Assembly: GCA_023422005.1 (NCBI GenBank)
Contig: JAEZSC010000126.1
Coordinates: forward strand, 1 to 23,433
Source of the DNA: Bacillota bacterium
GTDB taxonomy: Bacteria; Bacillota; Clostridia; Christensenellales; UMGS416
Length of the DNA: 23,433 nt
Direction: 5' to 3'
The number at the start of each line of letters is the position of its first letter. The first letter of the stretch is position 1. Under the pieces are notes generated by a model. The model had not been told where the DNA came from. It made no database searches and saw only the letters and a program-made list of their open reading frames with translations. The position numbers and the translations under genes were made by a program. This document shows, one piece after another, positions 14,000-23,112 of this stretch.

Positions 14000-16900
14000 T
14001 CAGTCCGGCAGGATAACCGTCGCGGCGGCATCGCCGAGGAAACCGCGGACCACTTCCCCGGCGCGCTGGTTCCATATCTGCGTATTGTCGCTGTCCGTCA
14101 ACGTGGGCCGCCATTGCGCAAACAGGCTGTACTTGTTCTGCACATAGGTGTTGCCGGAGAAGATCAGCCCGCAGTCTGCGGGATTCTCATGCCCCCACGT
14201 CCCGTTGATCAGTGCATATTTGCCCAGATAGAACACATTGTTGCGGAAGAGGATGTTCGTCGCCGTGTCCGCCGGGTAGGAGAACATCAGTGTGGCGTTA
14301 CCGTTGTTCACAGGCCCCTCCGTGCCCCAATCGTAGTCCGGCTCCTGATGGGACCACCCGTAGCCGGAATACAGGAAGTAGTTATCCTCCACTGTAATGT
14401 CTGAGAAGGACACCAGGCTGCTGTCTTTATTGGCTGTGGCAATAAAATCCGCGATGGAAATTGCGCCGGAACAGTCTTCCACGAGGTTACCCTTGATCAC
14501 GATGTTTTTCGTGGCATGGGCTTCGCCGTCGGGGGGAGTTGCTGTCTCCGTGGTGATGGCAAGGTCATATATATTGTGAATATAGCTGTCGCGCACCGTG
14601 GCGCCGTCGGCGCCGCCGATCACGATGCCGTCACCGCCGCGAATCAGCGCTACTTGAGGCGCACCCAGGCGGCCGCCGTAGTAATCGGTCTGAGAACCAC
14701 CGCAGAAGCTCACCTCGCAGTTGCTCACAATGGAGTGGCTGCTCGCCAGGATGCCGCACTCGTTGGAATACATGATGCTCAGGTTGTCCACGACGCAGTT
14801 TGTGCCGACCTGTACGAGCACCGGCCAGCCGCCGTTTGCCGGGGTGCTGGGCTTGCACATAAACTCGATGGATTCATAGACCGTTCCCGGGTTGCCGGCG
14901 TCGCAGCGTAGATACAACGGGCCTTCGCGGTCCAGCTCGCACGTGGCCTGCTGCGGCGTCAGCCCCGTAAAGTCTGGCAGACTGCTGAAGTGCAGATCGG
15001 GCATACTGCGCACATCGTCCAGGCCAAAGGGCACACTGTGGTCCGTAACCTGTACGTATTGCGTGCCATCCCATAGGGCGGTCTGGCGCAGCGCCACACG
15101 CGCGTTGTCGTCAAATACGATGCCGGCGACGTCGTACATAACCTTGTAGTAGACCCAGATGTTGGTTGTGCCCTCCAGCAGCGTCCACTTGGCCGGATCG
15201 ACGCCGTTCTCCTGGGAGCCGTAGATCTTGGGCTTGGGGCCTGTACCGTAGGCAGAATACGTGATGCCATCGGGCCGGTACTTGAATACGCCGCGATAAA
15301 TTCCGCCGCGTTCGAAGAGCACGCCATCGCCGGGCTGCAGGTTTTGCAGGTTCATTCGCGCGATGGTCGCCCAAGCGGTGTCAGGCGTCAGGCCGTCCTT
15401 CAAGTCGTTGCCGCTGTTGGACACATAGTACGTCGTACCGCTGATACTGTACTCCGACGGGCTGTTCAGGATCGCTTGCTTCCGCGTGTCGGCCTGGGCC
15501 AGAAAATCGGCGTCCCATTGGGTCGGGTTACGCTCTTGGGGCTGTGCCAGGCTCTCGTAGAAGCGCAGCACCGAATGCACGGCGTCCCGCCGCGTGAAAT
15601 CGCCCACCGGATTCATCGTGTTGTGTTCGGCGTCGTAATCGAAGACGAGCTTGTCATTCTCCTTGGACAATATGTCCATGCTGAAGAAATAGGCGGCCGT
15701 CATGTGGTCATTCCACTCCTGGTTGCTATAGGTAACCTTTTGGCCCTCAACACTCCAATCGGGGAACAGCGGATAATTCCAGCGGAAATCGCCCCAAGGC
15801 GCACCAATTGTCTCGTTGAGCTTCCACCAATCGCCACTGCCGCTGTCAACGCCCAGCGTCTTCGCGCCGTAGAACAGCGCCAGCATGCCGTCCTGGCGCT
15901 GCATGGGTGTGTCGGAGGCCAGCGCCAGCTCGGCGGTTGTCTGCCATTGGACAGCGTAGGCGTCGCCCTTGAGCGAGAGCATGCTGCCGACCATCGTACA
16001 GTACTGTCCGTAAGTGATCGTATCGTCCCAGTTGCCCTGTATGGTTGCAGGAACGATGCCGTAGCTCATCGCGGTCTGTATTTCTCCATCAATGCCCACC
16101 GACGGATCGGGCGTAGGCGTCGGCGTAGGTGTAGGCGTCGGCGTAGGTGTAGGGGTAGGTGTAGGTGTAGGGGTAGGTGTGGGGGTGGGTAGCGCAAGAG
16201 TCCTGGCTGTGCCATAGGCGCTTTTGGCTCCTTCGCCGGCGGCATTGACGGCGCTCACCTTATAACAATAGGCCGTGTCGGCGGTCAGACCGGCGTTGAT
16301 GTAATTCGGCCAAGTAGATGCGACAGCCTCGGCGATCTTGGTATAGGTACCCGTTGAGCTTGCCGAGCGGTAGATATAGTATTTCGTGGCTCCTGATACG
16401 GCGGACCATGTCAACTTGATGCTGTTGATGCTCTGGGCACTCGCCTTCAGACCGGAGGGTGCGGCAGGCCGGACCAATGTCTTAGCATAGGCTGCTGCAC
16501 TCTGTGCGCTCGCCCCACCGGCGTTTACCGCCGAAATCTTGTAATAGTAGGTTGCCCCTTCGGTTAAGCTCGTGCTCGTGTAATTCGGCGAGGCGGATGA
16601 GGCAACTTCAGCGATCTTGGCATATGTACCTGTAGAGGCCGACGAGCGGTAGATATAGTACTTCGTAGCCCCAGACACGGCGTTCCATGTCAGCTTGATG
16701 CTGCTGATGCTCTGGGCACTCGCCTTCAGGCCGATGGGCACTGCAGGCCGGACCAGTGTCTTGGCATAGGCTGCCGCGCTTTGGGCGCTTGCCCCACCGG
16801 CATTGATTGCAGAAACCTTGTAATAGTAGGTTTTGCCCTCGGCCAGTCCTGTGTTCGCGTAGTTCGGCGAGGTGGAGGAGGCAATCTCAGCGATCTTGGT

Positions 16901-18490
16901 ATAGGTTCCAGTGGAGGTCGCCGAACGGTAAATGTAGTATTTTGTGATCCCTGAAACGGCGTTCCACGTCAACTTGATGCTGCTGATGCTCAGAGCTGTG
17001 GCCTTGAGGCCGGTGGGCGCTGCAGGCCGTTTCAGTGTCGCGGCAGACGCGGCCGCGCTCTGTGTGCTTGCTCCGCCGGTGTTGATTGCCGAAACCCTGT
17101 AGTAATAGGTTGCTCCTTCGGCCAGGCCCGTGTTCGTGTAGTTCGGAGCTGCAGATGAGGCAACCTCAGCGATCTTGGTATAGGTTCCTGTGGAGGTCGC
17201 CGAACGGTAGATGTAGTATTTCGTAGCCCCGGAAACGGCGTTCCACATCAACTTGATGCTGCTGACGCTCAGGGCTGTTGCCTTGAGACCTGTGGGCACG
17301 GCGGGCCGGGCAAGCGTCCTTGCATATGCGGCCACGCTTTGTGTGCTCAGCCCTCCGGCATTCACCGCAGAGACCCTGTAATAATAGGGCTTGCCTTCAG
17401 CCAAGCCCGTGCTCGTATAGCTGGGAGAGCCGGATGCGGCGGCTTCACCGATCTTGTAATAAGTCCCCGTGGAGGTTGTGGAGCGATAGACGCAGTACTT
17501 TGTCGCGCCGGAAACAGCGCTCCACGTGAGCTTGATGCTGCTGATGCTCAGGGCCGTGGCCTTGAGGCCGGTGGGTGCTGCAGGCCGGGCCAGCGTCCTT
17601 GCATATGCGGCCACGCTTTGGGTGCTCAGCCCGCCGGCATTCACCGCAGAAACCCTGTAATAATAGGGCTTGCCTTCAGCCAGGCCCGTGCTCGTATAGC
17701 TGGGAGAGCCGGATGCGGCGGCTTCACCGATTTTGTAATAGGTCCCCGTGGAGGTTGTGGAGCGATAGACGCAGTACTTTGTCGCGCCAGAAACGGCGCT
17801 CCACGTGAGCTTGATGCTGCTGATGCTCAGGGCGGTTGCCTTCAAGCCGGAGGGCGCCCCTGTGCGCGTTCGGGCGGACGCGGCGGAGCTGTAGACACCC
17901 TCGCCCCTGCCGTCGACCGCACGGATTTTGTAGTAGTATACCGTGTTGGCCGCAAGGCCTCCGTTGCTGTAGGATCGTGTTGTAACCGACGCGACCTTTT
18001 TGTAGGCGCCCGCCGCGGATGTGGACCGGTAGACCGTGTAACTCTTGGCGCCGGTTACAGCATTCCAGGTAATCTGAACCTGCGTGCTGCTGACAGAGGC
18101 AGCCTTGACGCCGGCGGGCGCTGGCATTCCCGCCGTGGTTTTTGCGCTGACGGTTGTGGAAAAGGCAGAAGGGGACCCGGCCGCGGGTACCGCCCGCACC
18201 TTATAGAAATAGGTTGTGGAGGGTGAAAGAGCGGTTGGTGTGTACGATGCTGCCGTAACGGACGCGGCCAGCGCCATGGAGGAAGTGTTGGTCCCCATAT
18301 AGACTTCATATTTCTTGGCACCGGATACAACGCTCCACGACAGCTTTACGCTGCTGCTGCCCAGAACGGACGCCTTCAATCCCTTGGGCGCAGCAGCGGC
18401 GGCATGGGCCGTAGGCTCAGCGAAGGCAGAGAAAACGAGCAGGCAACACAACCAACATAGAAGGATTGCCAGCAGCCTATGGCTTTTCAT
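14000..18490 (-). CDS. Secreted multi-domain protein: eight FN3 repeats, Pro-Thr linker, SLH-like region, right-handed beta-helix
   Basis: A 1,496-residue extracellular protein. A signal peptide (MKSHRLLAILLCWLCCLLVF, ending near AHA-A at about 30-33) is followed by eight fibronectin type III domains: about 35-122, 123-211, 212-305, 306-398, 399-491, 492-584, 585-677 and 678-767. Repeats 3-8 are about 93 residues each with the pattern PxGLKA, IKLTW, YYIYRS, YYYKVSA and TL.RPA. A run of about 14 Pro-Thr pairs (768-795) leads to a degenerate S-layer-homology-like stretch (AMSYGIVP, ITYGQY, FTRRDAVHSVLRFYESL; about 800-990). The C-terminal part (from about 1018) begins with TYYVSNSGNDLKDGLTPDTAW, the entry motif of right-handed beta-helix proteins such as polysaccharide lyases and adhesins. 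The start at 18490 has GAGGTG before it; a longer frame to 18766 lacks a signal peptide. Likely a cell-wall-associated polysaccharide-binding or degrading protein; catalytic activity is unproven. Confidence 0.85.
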   Translation of the reverse strand: MKSHRLLAILLCWLCCLLVFSAFAEPTAHAAAAAPKGLKASVLGSSSVKLSWSVVSGAKKYEVYMGTNTSSMALAASVTAASYTPTALSPSTTYFYKVRAVPAAGSPSAFSTTVSAKTTAGMPAPAGVKAASVSSTQVQITWNAVTGAKSYTVYRSTSAAGAYKKVASVTTRSYSNGGLAANTVYYYKIRAVDGRGEGVYSSAASARTRTGAPSGLKATALSISSIKLTWSAVSGATKYCVYRSTTSTGTYYKIGEAAASGSPSYTSTGLAEGKPYYYRVSAVNAGGLSTQSVAAYARTLARPAAPTGLKATALSISSIKLTWSAVSGATKYCVYRSTTSTGTYYKIGEAAASGSPSYTSTGLAEGKPYYYRVSAVNAGGLSTQSVAAYARTLARPAVPTGLKATALSVSSIKLMWNAVSGATKYYIYRSATSTGTYTKIAEVASSAAPNYTNTGLAEGATYYYRVSAINTGGASTQSAAASAATLKRPAAPTGLKATALSISSIKLTWNAVSGITKYYIYRSATSTGTYTKIAEIASSTSPNYANTGLAEGKTYYYKVSAINAGGASAQSAAAYAKTLVRPAVPIGLKASAQSISSIKLTWNAVSGATKYYIYRSSASTGTYAKIAEVASSASPNYTSTSLTEGATYYYKISAVNAGGASAQSAAAYAKTLVRPAAPSGLKASAQSINSIKLTWSAVSGATKYYIYRSASSTGTYTKIAEAVASTWPNYINAGLTADTAYCYKVSAVNAAGEGAKSAYGTARTLALPTPTPTPTPTPTPTPTPTPTPTPTPTPDPSVGIDGEIQTAMSYGIVPATIQGNWDDTITYGQYCTMVGSMLSLKGDAYAVQWQTTAELALASDTPMQRQDGMLALFYGAKTLGVDSGSGDWWKLNETIGAPWGDFRWNYPLFPDWSVEGQKVTYSNQEWNDHMTAAYFFSMDILSKENDKLVFDYDAEHNTMNPVGDFTRRDAVHSVLRFYESLAQPQERNPTQWDADFLAQADTRKQAILNSPSEYSISGTTYYVSNSGNDLKDGLTPDTAWATIARMNLQNLQPGDGVLFERGGIYRGVFKYRPDGITYSAYGTGPKPKIYGSQENGVDPAKWTLLEGTTNIWVYYKVMYDVAGIVFDDNARVALRQTALWDGTQYVQVTDHSVPFGLDDVRSMPDLHFSSLPDFTGLTPQQATCELDREGPLYLRCDAGNPGTVYESIEFMCKPSTPANGGWPVLVQVGTNCVVDNLSIMYSNECGILASSHSIVSNCEVSFCGGSQTDYYGGRLGAPQVALIRGGDGIVIGGADGATVRDSYIHNIYDLAITTETATPPDGEAHATKNIVIKGNLVEDCSGAISIADFIATANKDSSLVSFSDITVEDNYFLYSGYGWSHQEPDYDWGTEGPVNNGNATLMFSYPADTATNILFRNNVFYLGKYALINGTWGHENPADCGLIFSGNTYVQNKYSLFAQWRPTLTDSDNTQIWNQRAGEVVRGFLGDAAATVILPD
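16108..16191 (-). repeat. Hexanucleotide repeat encoding a Pro-Thr linker
   Basis: About 14 copies of a six-base unit, reading GGTGTA/GGCGTA/GGGGTA on the + strand, encode alternating Pro-Thr in the secreted protein. Changes in copy number keep frame and would only lengthen or shorten the linker. Confidence 0.9.
16190..17856 (-). repeat. Six tandem 279-base FN3-encoding repeats
   Basis: Consecutive FN3 units 3-8 repeat with a 279-base period: GCGTCCT at 17314-17320 recurs at 17593-17599. Units 3 and 4 (about 17295-17856) encode the same protein sequence apart from the flanking residues and differ at only a small number of bases. Units 5-8 are more diverged but share long identical stretches. 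Confidence 0.88.
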
Positions 18491-18792
18491 GCTACACCTC
18501 AAGATATGGATGTTGATATTTTCACGAATTCTTAATGATAGTAAATGGTATTGTATTAGTTTAGCACAAATCATTATCAGATTAAAGACGGGAACATAGT
18601 CTAAGCATATTATATACATACTATATACATGCGACCTAAGCACAATGAGAGAGTACGATGCCCGTGCATCGGCAGACTTCATCTTCACGCGCTTGACGGA
18701 ACCTTGTGACAAGTTTATGATAACCACAATATATAGATAGTATGGCAAAGAATATCCGGAAAGCAATCCGTGAAGACATCCAAGAGGCGACC
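18491..18792. other. AT-rich divergent intergenic region
   Basis: This 302-base stretch separates the secreted-protein gene (reverse) from the activase gene (forward) and is clearly richer in A and T than its surroundings. It holds the activase promoter (18693-18721). It also holds a TATAAT hexamer on the reverse strand at 18614-18609 that could serve the secreted protein but lacks a good -35 box. A direct repeat TATATACAT lies at 18611-18619 and 18622-18630, flanked by CTAAGCA at 18601-18607 and 18636-18642. No gene or RNA structure was recognised. Confidence 0.6.
18693..18721 (+). promoter_or_regulatory. Promoter of the activase gene, with a palindrome in its spacer
   Basis: TTGACG (18693-18698) and TATGAT (18716-18721) are 17 bases apart, each matching five of six consensus bases. 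CTTGT-G-ACAAG (18703-18713), a 5+5-bp inverted repeat, lies entirely within the spacer, a place where a bound regulator would block or reshape the promoter. Confidence 0.72.
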
Positions 18793-21700
18793 ATGAGCAC
18801 CTATCATCTGGGGCTGGACATCGGCTCCACGACCATAAAGGCTGTATTGCTGAACAGCAGCCTGCAGCCTGTGTTTGAGCGCTACCGCAGGCATTTTTCC
18901 GACACCCGCAACACGCTCATCGAACTGGTGGGCGAGGCTGCCAGGCTGTTTGCCGGCAGCGCTGTCACAGCGCGTTTTACCGGCTCCGGCGGCCTGACCA
19001 TCGCCGAGACGCTGGGCCTGCCCTTCACCCAGGAGGTTATCGCCAGCACCGCCGCCGTCAAAAGGCTGATCCCCCAGGCAGACGTGGCCATCGAGCTGGG
19101 CGGAGAGGACGCCAAGATCACCTACTTCCAGGGTACCGTGGAGCAGCGCATGAACGGCATCTGCGCCGGCGGCACCGGCAGCTTCATCGATCAGATGGCC
19201 TCGCTGCTCAACACCGACGCCGGCGGCCTGGACGTGCTGGCCCGCGGCTCCAAGGTCATTTATTCCATCGCGTCGCGCTGCGGCGTATTCGCCAAATCTG
19301 ATATACAGTCGCTGCTCAACGAAGGCGCAAGCGCCGCGGACATCGCGGCCTCGGTGTTCCAGTCGGTGGTCAACCAGACCATCAGCGGCCTGGCTTGCGG
19401 CAAGCCCATCCGCGGCGTTGTGGCCTTTTTGGGCGGCCCGCTGCACTTCCTGGGCGAGCTTCGCCACCGCTTCGAGGAAACGCTGCACCTGACGCCCGAG
19501 CGGGCCATCCATCCCGAGGGCAGCCATCTGTTTGCCGCCCACGGCGCCGCGCTGGAAAGCGTGCAGGATGACGTGACGGCACTGGATGCGCTGCAGCGAC
19601 GCCTGGAGCGCCTGCGCGCCGTGGTCAGCCATGAGATCGACCGCTTGCCGGCGCTTTTCGCCAATCAGCAGGAATATGACGCCTTCCGGGCCCGCCACGA
19701 GGCCGCGCGGGCGCCGGCCGCGCAACTCTCGGGCTACAGCGGCCCGTGCTTTCTGGGCATCGATGCAGGCAGCACGACCACCAAACTGGCGCTGATTGCC
19801 CCCGACGGCAGCCTGCTGCACAGCCGTTATGGCAGCAACCAAGGCCGCCCGCTGGAGCTGGTGCGCGGCTACTTGCAGGAGCTCTACGGCCTGCTGCCTC
19901 CCGGCGCGTTCATTGCCCGCTCCTGTGTGACCGGCTACGGCGAGGGTCTGCTCAAAGCCGCGCTGCATGTGGATGAAGGCGAAATAGAGACCGTGGCTCA
20001 CTACAAGGCCGCCGCCCGGTTCGACCCCGATGTGGACTTCATTTTGGACATTGGCGGACAGGACATGAAGTGCCTGCGCATCCGCGACGGCGTCATCGAC
20101 AGCATACTGCTCAACGAGGCGTGCTCGTCGGGCTGCGGCTCCTTCATCGAGACCTTCGCCAAATCGCTGAACCTGACCGTGGATCAGTTCGCCCAAGAGG
20201 CGCTCTTTGCCCAGAGCCCCATCGACCTGGGCAGCCGCTGCACGGTGTTCATGAATTCCCGCGTGAAGCAGGCCCAGAAGGAAGGGGCCACCGTGGGCGA
20301 CATCTCCGCGGGCCTGGCTTATTCGGTCATCAAGAACGCGCTCAACAAGGTCATCAAGCTGCGCAGCCCCGAGGATATGGGCCGTCATGTCGTGGTACAG
20401 GGCGGCACCTTCGCCAACGCGGCGGTGCTGCGGGCGCTGGAGCTCATCGCCGGCCGCCAGGTCATCCGCGCCGACATCGCCGCGCTGATGGGCGCCTACG
20501 GTGCTGCTCTGCTGGCCGCCGACCGCTGGGATGGCCAGGCCACCGCGCTGCTGGGCAGCCGGGAGCTGGAGACCTTCCAGCACCGCACGTCGCTGAGCCG
20601 CTGCGGCCTGTGCGAGAACAAATGCCTGCTGACGGTCAGCCGTTTTGAGGACGGCGCCGCCTTTGTGAGCGGCAACCGCTGCGAGCGCGGCGGCGGCAAG
20701 GGCGGGCGCAAGAGCGATCTGCCCAACCTGTATGAGGACAAACTCAAGCGATTCCTTGGCTATGAACCGCTGCCGGAAGGCCAGGCGCCGCTGGGCGTCA
20801 TCGGCATTCCCCGGGTGCTCAACATCTACGAGAACTATCCCTACTGGTTCACGTTCCTGACGGCCATCGGCTACAGCGTCCGGCTTTCGCCGCCGTCGAG
20901 CAAGCATCTTTATGAGCTGGGCATGGAGACCATCCCCAGCGAATCGGCATGCTACCCGGCCAAGCTGGCCCACGGCCACGTCATGAGCCTTATTGGGTCC
21001 GGCGTCAAGACCGTGTTCTACCCCAGCGTAGCCTATGAGACCAAGGAGGACGAAGGGGCCAACAATTGCTTCAACTGCCCCATCGTCACGAGCTATCCCG
21101 AGAACATCCGCAACAACATGGAGGTGTTCCGCGAGCAGGGCGTGACCTTCCTGAACCCCTTCCTGTCGCTCAGCGACCCGCGCAAGCTGGGCCTGCGGCT
21201 GGCGGAGGAGTTCGCCTTCACCGGCGTATCACGCCGAACCATGCTGCGGGCCGCCGACGCCGCCTGGCGGGAGCTCCAAAGCGCCCGCGCCGACATCCGC
21301 CGCCGCGGTGAGCAGGTGCTCTCGGAGCTGGACCGCACCGGCGGCCGGGGCATCGTGTTGGCCGGCCGGCCTTATCACATCGATCCGGAAATACACCACG
21401 GCATACCGGAGCTCCTGAACAGCTACGGCTTTGCCGTGCTCAGCGAGGATTCCATCGCCCACCTGGGCCATGTGCAGCGGCCGCTGCAAGTCGTGGATCA
21501 GTGGGCCTATCACACGCGGCTGTATCGCGCCGCCGAAGTCGTCAAGACCCGGCCCAACCTGGAGCTGGTGCAGCTGAATTCCTTCGGCTGCGGGCTGGAC
21601 GCCATCACGACTGACGAAGTGCAGCGCATCGTACACGGCCACAACCGCGTTTATACGGTGCTCAAGATCGACGAAATCAACAACCTGGGCAACGTGCGCA

Positions 21701-23067
21701 TCCGCCTGCGGTCGCTGATGGCCGCCATGGAGGAGCGCCAGCGCGCCGGCATCGGCCCGCGGGCTGTGGATGCGCCTCTGAGCCGCGTGGAATTCACGAA
21801 GGCCATGCGCAAGCGCCATACGATCTTAAGCCCCCAGATGTCGCCGATCCATTTCGAACTGCTGGAGGCTGCCTTCCGCTACGGCGGCTACAATCTGGAG
21901 ATTCTGCCCCATGATGACCGCGAGCTCATAAACGAAGGCCTAAAATACGTCAACAATGACGCTTGCTATCCTTCGCTGCTGGTCGTGGGCCAGATCATGC
22001 ATGCGCTGAAGTCCGGCAAGTATGACCTGGACAACGTGAGCGTGATCATCACGCAGACCGGCGGCGGTTGCCGCGCCACAAACTATATCACCTTCATCCG
22101 CAAGGCGCTGCGCAGCGCGGGCTATGGGCATATCCCGGTTATTTCATTGAACGCCGCCGGCCTGGAGCGAAACTCCGGCATGGTATACACCTACGGCCTG
22201 GCCAAGCGGGCCATGATGGCGCTGGCATATGGCGACGTGTTCATGCGGGTGCTGTACCGCGTGCGTCCCTACGAGAGGTTCCCCGGCTCGGCCAATGCGC
22301 TGTGGCGCCACTGGGCGGCCAAGGCGTCGGATTCCCTGCGGCGAGCCTCCATGGTCGAATACCGGCGCAATCTGCGCGCCATCGTCACTGATTTCGATTC
22401 GCTGGAGATTGTGGAAAAGCTCAAGCCCCGGGTGGGCGTCGTGGGAGAGATCCTCGTGAAGTTCCATCCGCTGGCCAACAACAACATCGTGGACGTGCTG
22501 GAGGCCGAGGGCGCCGAAGCCGTGGTGCCGGACCTCATGGACTTCATGATGTACAGCTCTTATAACAGCAACTATAAGCACCGCTATCTGGCCGGAGAGC
22601 TGCGCGGCAAGGTGTTGGCAAACATCGGCATCTGGTATATGGAGCATATGCGCGCCGCCGCCGTGGCGGCGCTCAAATCCAGCCGCCGTTTCACCGCACC
22701 CCACCCTGTGGCCCGCATGGCCGCGCTGGCGCAAGAGGTCACGTCGCTGGGCAACCAGACCGGTGAAGGATGGCTTTTGACAGCCGAGATGCTGGAATTG
22801 CTGCACAGCGGCGTGGGCAACATCGCGTGCCTACAGCCTTTCGGGTGCCTTCCCAACCACATCACCGGCAAGGGTGTCTTGAAGGAACTGCGACGCCTGC
22901 ACCCCGAGGCCAACGTGACCGCAATCGACTATGACCCCGGCGCCAGCGAGGTCAACCAGCTCAACCGCATCAAGCTTATGCTTGCCATCGCCAGCCAGCG
23001 CCTGCGCCCGAGTGCGCCTCCCGAGGCTGCTGGCCCCGCGGAGCAAATTCAGAAAGAATCGGTCTGA
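18793..23067 (+). CDS. 2-hydroxyacyl-CoA dehydratase activase-related giant protein (two BadF/HgdC-type ATPase modules plus DUF2229 and C-terminal region)
   Basis: The 1,424-residue cytoplasmic protein belongs to the family of ATP-driven electron injectors for 2-hydroxyacyl-CoA dehydratases and related double-cubane enzymes. Module 1 (about 4-260) has LDIGSTTIKA, then Cys124 (CAGGTGSF) and Cys163 (SRCGVFAKS). Module 2 (about 318-570) has IDAGSTTTK, DIGGQDMK, Cys444 (ACSSGCGSF) and Cys483 (SRCTVFMNS). The Cys spacing of 39 in both equals that of HgdC, whose two Cys per subunit hold a shared [4Fe-4S] cluster. A Cys-rich linker follows (Cys604, 607, 611, 630), then a DUF2229-type region with SESACYPAK and FNCP, and a C-terminal dehydratase-like part with NNDACYPS and ACLQPFGC (1346, 1352). 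AAGAGG precedes the ATG at 18793; an ATG at 18742 has no ribosome binding site. No dehydratase gene is adjacent, so its partner is unknown. Confidence 0.88.
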   Translation: MSTYHLGLDIGSTTIKAVLLNSSLQPVFERYRRHFSDTRNTLIELVGEAARLFAGSAVTARFTGSGGLTIAETLGLPFTQEVIASTAAVKRLIPQADVAIELGGEDAKITYFQGTVEQRMNGICAGGTGSFIDQMASLLNTDAGGLDVLARGSKVIYSIASRCGVFAKSDIQSLLNEGASAADIAASVFQSVVNQTISGLACGKPIRGVVAFLGGPLHFLGELRHRFEETLHLTPERAIHPEGSHLFAAHGAALESVQDDVTALDALQRRLERLRAVVSHEIDRLPALFANQQEYDAFRARHEAARAPAAQLSGYSGPCFLGIDAGSTTTKLALIAPDGSLLHSRYGSNQGRPLELVRGYLQELYGLLPPGAFIARSCVTGYGEGLLKAALHVDEGEIETVAHYKAAARFDPDVDFILDIGGQDMKCLRIRDGVIDSILLNEACSSGCGSFIETFAKSLNLTVDQFAQEALFAQSPIDLGSRCTVFMNSRVKQAQKEGATVGDISAGLAYSVIKNALNKVIKLRSPEDMGRHVVVQGGTFANAAVLRALELIAGRQVIRADIAALMGAYGAALLAADRWDGQATALLGSRELETFQHRTSLSRCGLCENKCLLTVSRFEDGAAFVSGNRCERGGGKGGRKSDLPNLYEDKLKRFLGYEPLPEGQAPLGVIGIPRVLNIYENYPYWFTFLTAIGYSVRLSPPSSKHLYELGMETIPSESACYPAKLAHGHVMSLIGSGVKTVFYPSVAYETKEDEGANNCFNCPIVTSYPENIRNNMEVFREQGVTFLNPFLSLSDPRKLGLRLAEEFAFTGVSRRTMLRAADAAWRELQSARADIRRRGEQVLSELDRTGGRGIVLAGRPYHIDPEIHHGIPELLNSYGFAVLSEDSIAHLGHVQRPLQVVDQWAYHTRLYRAAEVVKTRPNLELVQLNSFGCGLDAITTDEVQRIVHGHNRVYTVLKIDEINNLGNVRIRLRSLMAAMEERQRAGIGPRAVDAPLSRVEFTKAMRKRHTILSPQMSPIHFELLEAAFRYGGYNLEILPHDDRELINEGLKYVNNDACYPSLLVVGQIMHALKSGKYDLDNVSVIITQTGGGCRATNYITFIRKALRSAGYGHIPVISLNAAGLERNSGMVYTYGLAKRAMMALAYGDVFMRVLYRVRPYERFPGSANALWRHWAAKASDSLRRASMVEYRRNLRAIVTDFDSLEIVEKLKPRVGVVGEILVKFHPLANNNIVDVLEAEGAEAVVPDLMDFMMYSSYNSNYKHRYLAGELRGKVLANIGIWYMEHMRAAAVAALKSSRRFTAPHPVARMAALAQEVTSLGNQTGEGWLLTAEMLELLHSGVGNIACLQPFGCLPNHITGKGVLKELRRLHPEANVTAIDYDPGASEVNQLNRIKLMLAIASQRLRPSAPPEAAGPAEQIQKESV

Positions 23068-23112
23068 CAAAAATCGCATTCTATCCAATCGCTCACTCGG
23101 CGCCGCTGTATC

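Noticed and set aside
16190..17856. Regular repeats considered as a CRISPR array or mobile element
   Set aside because: The 279-base units are contiguous, in frame and encode FN3 domains. There are no spacers, cas genes, transposase or terminal inverted repeats.
18491..18766. N-terminal extension of the secreted protein to an ATG at 18766
   Set aside because: It would bury the signal peptide behind 92 residues and has no suitable ribosome binding site. GAGGTG precedes the ATG at 18490.
18715..20979. A 754-codon open frame on the reverse strand opposite the activase gene
   Set aside because: It is a by-product of high GC and codon bias. Its translation is low-complexity with no domain, while the forward frame carries complete catalytic motifs.
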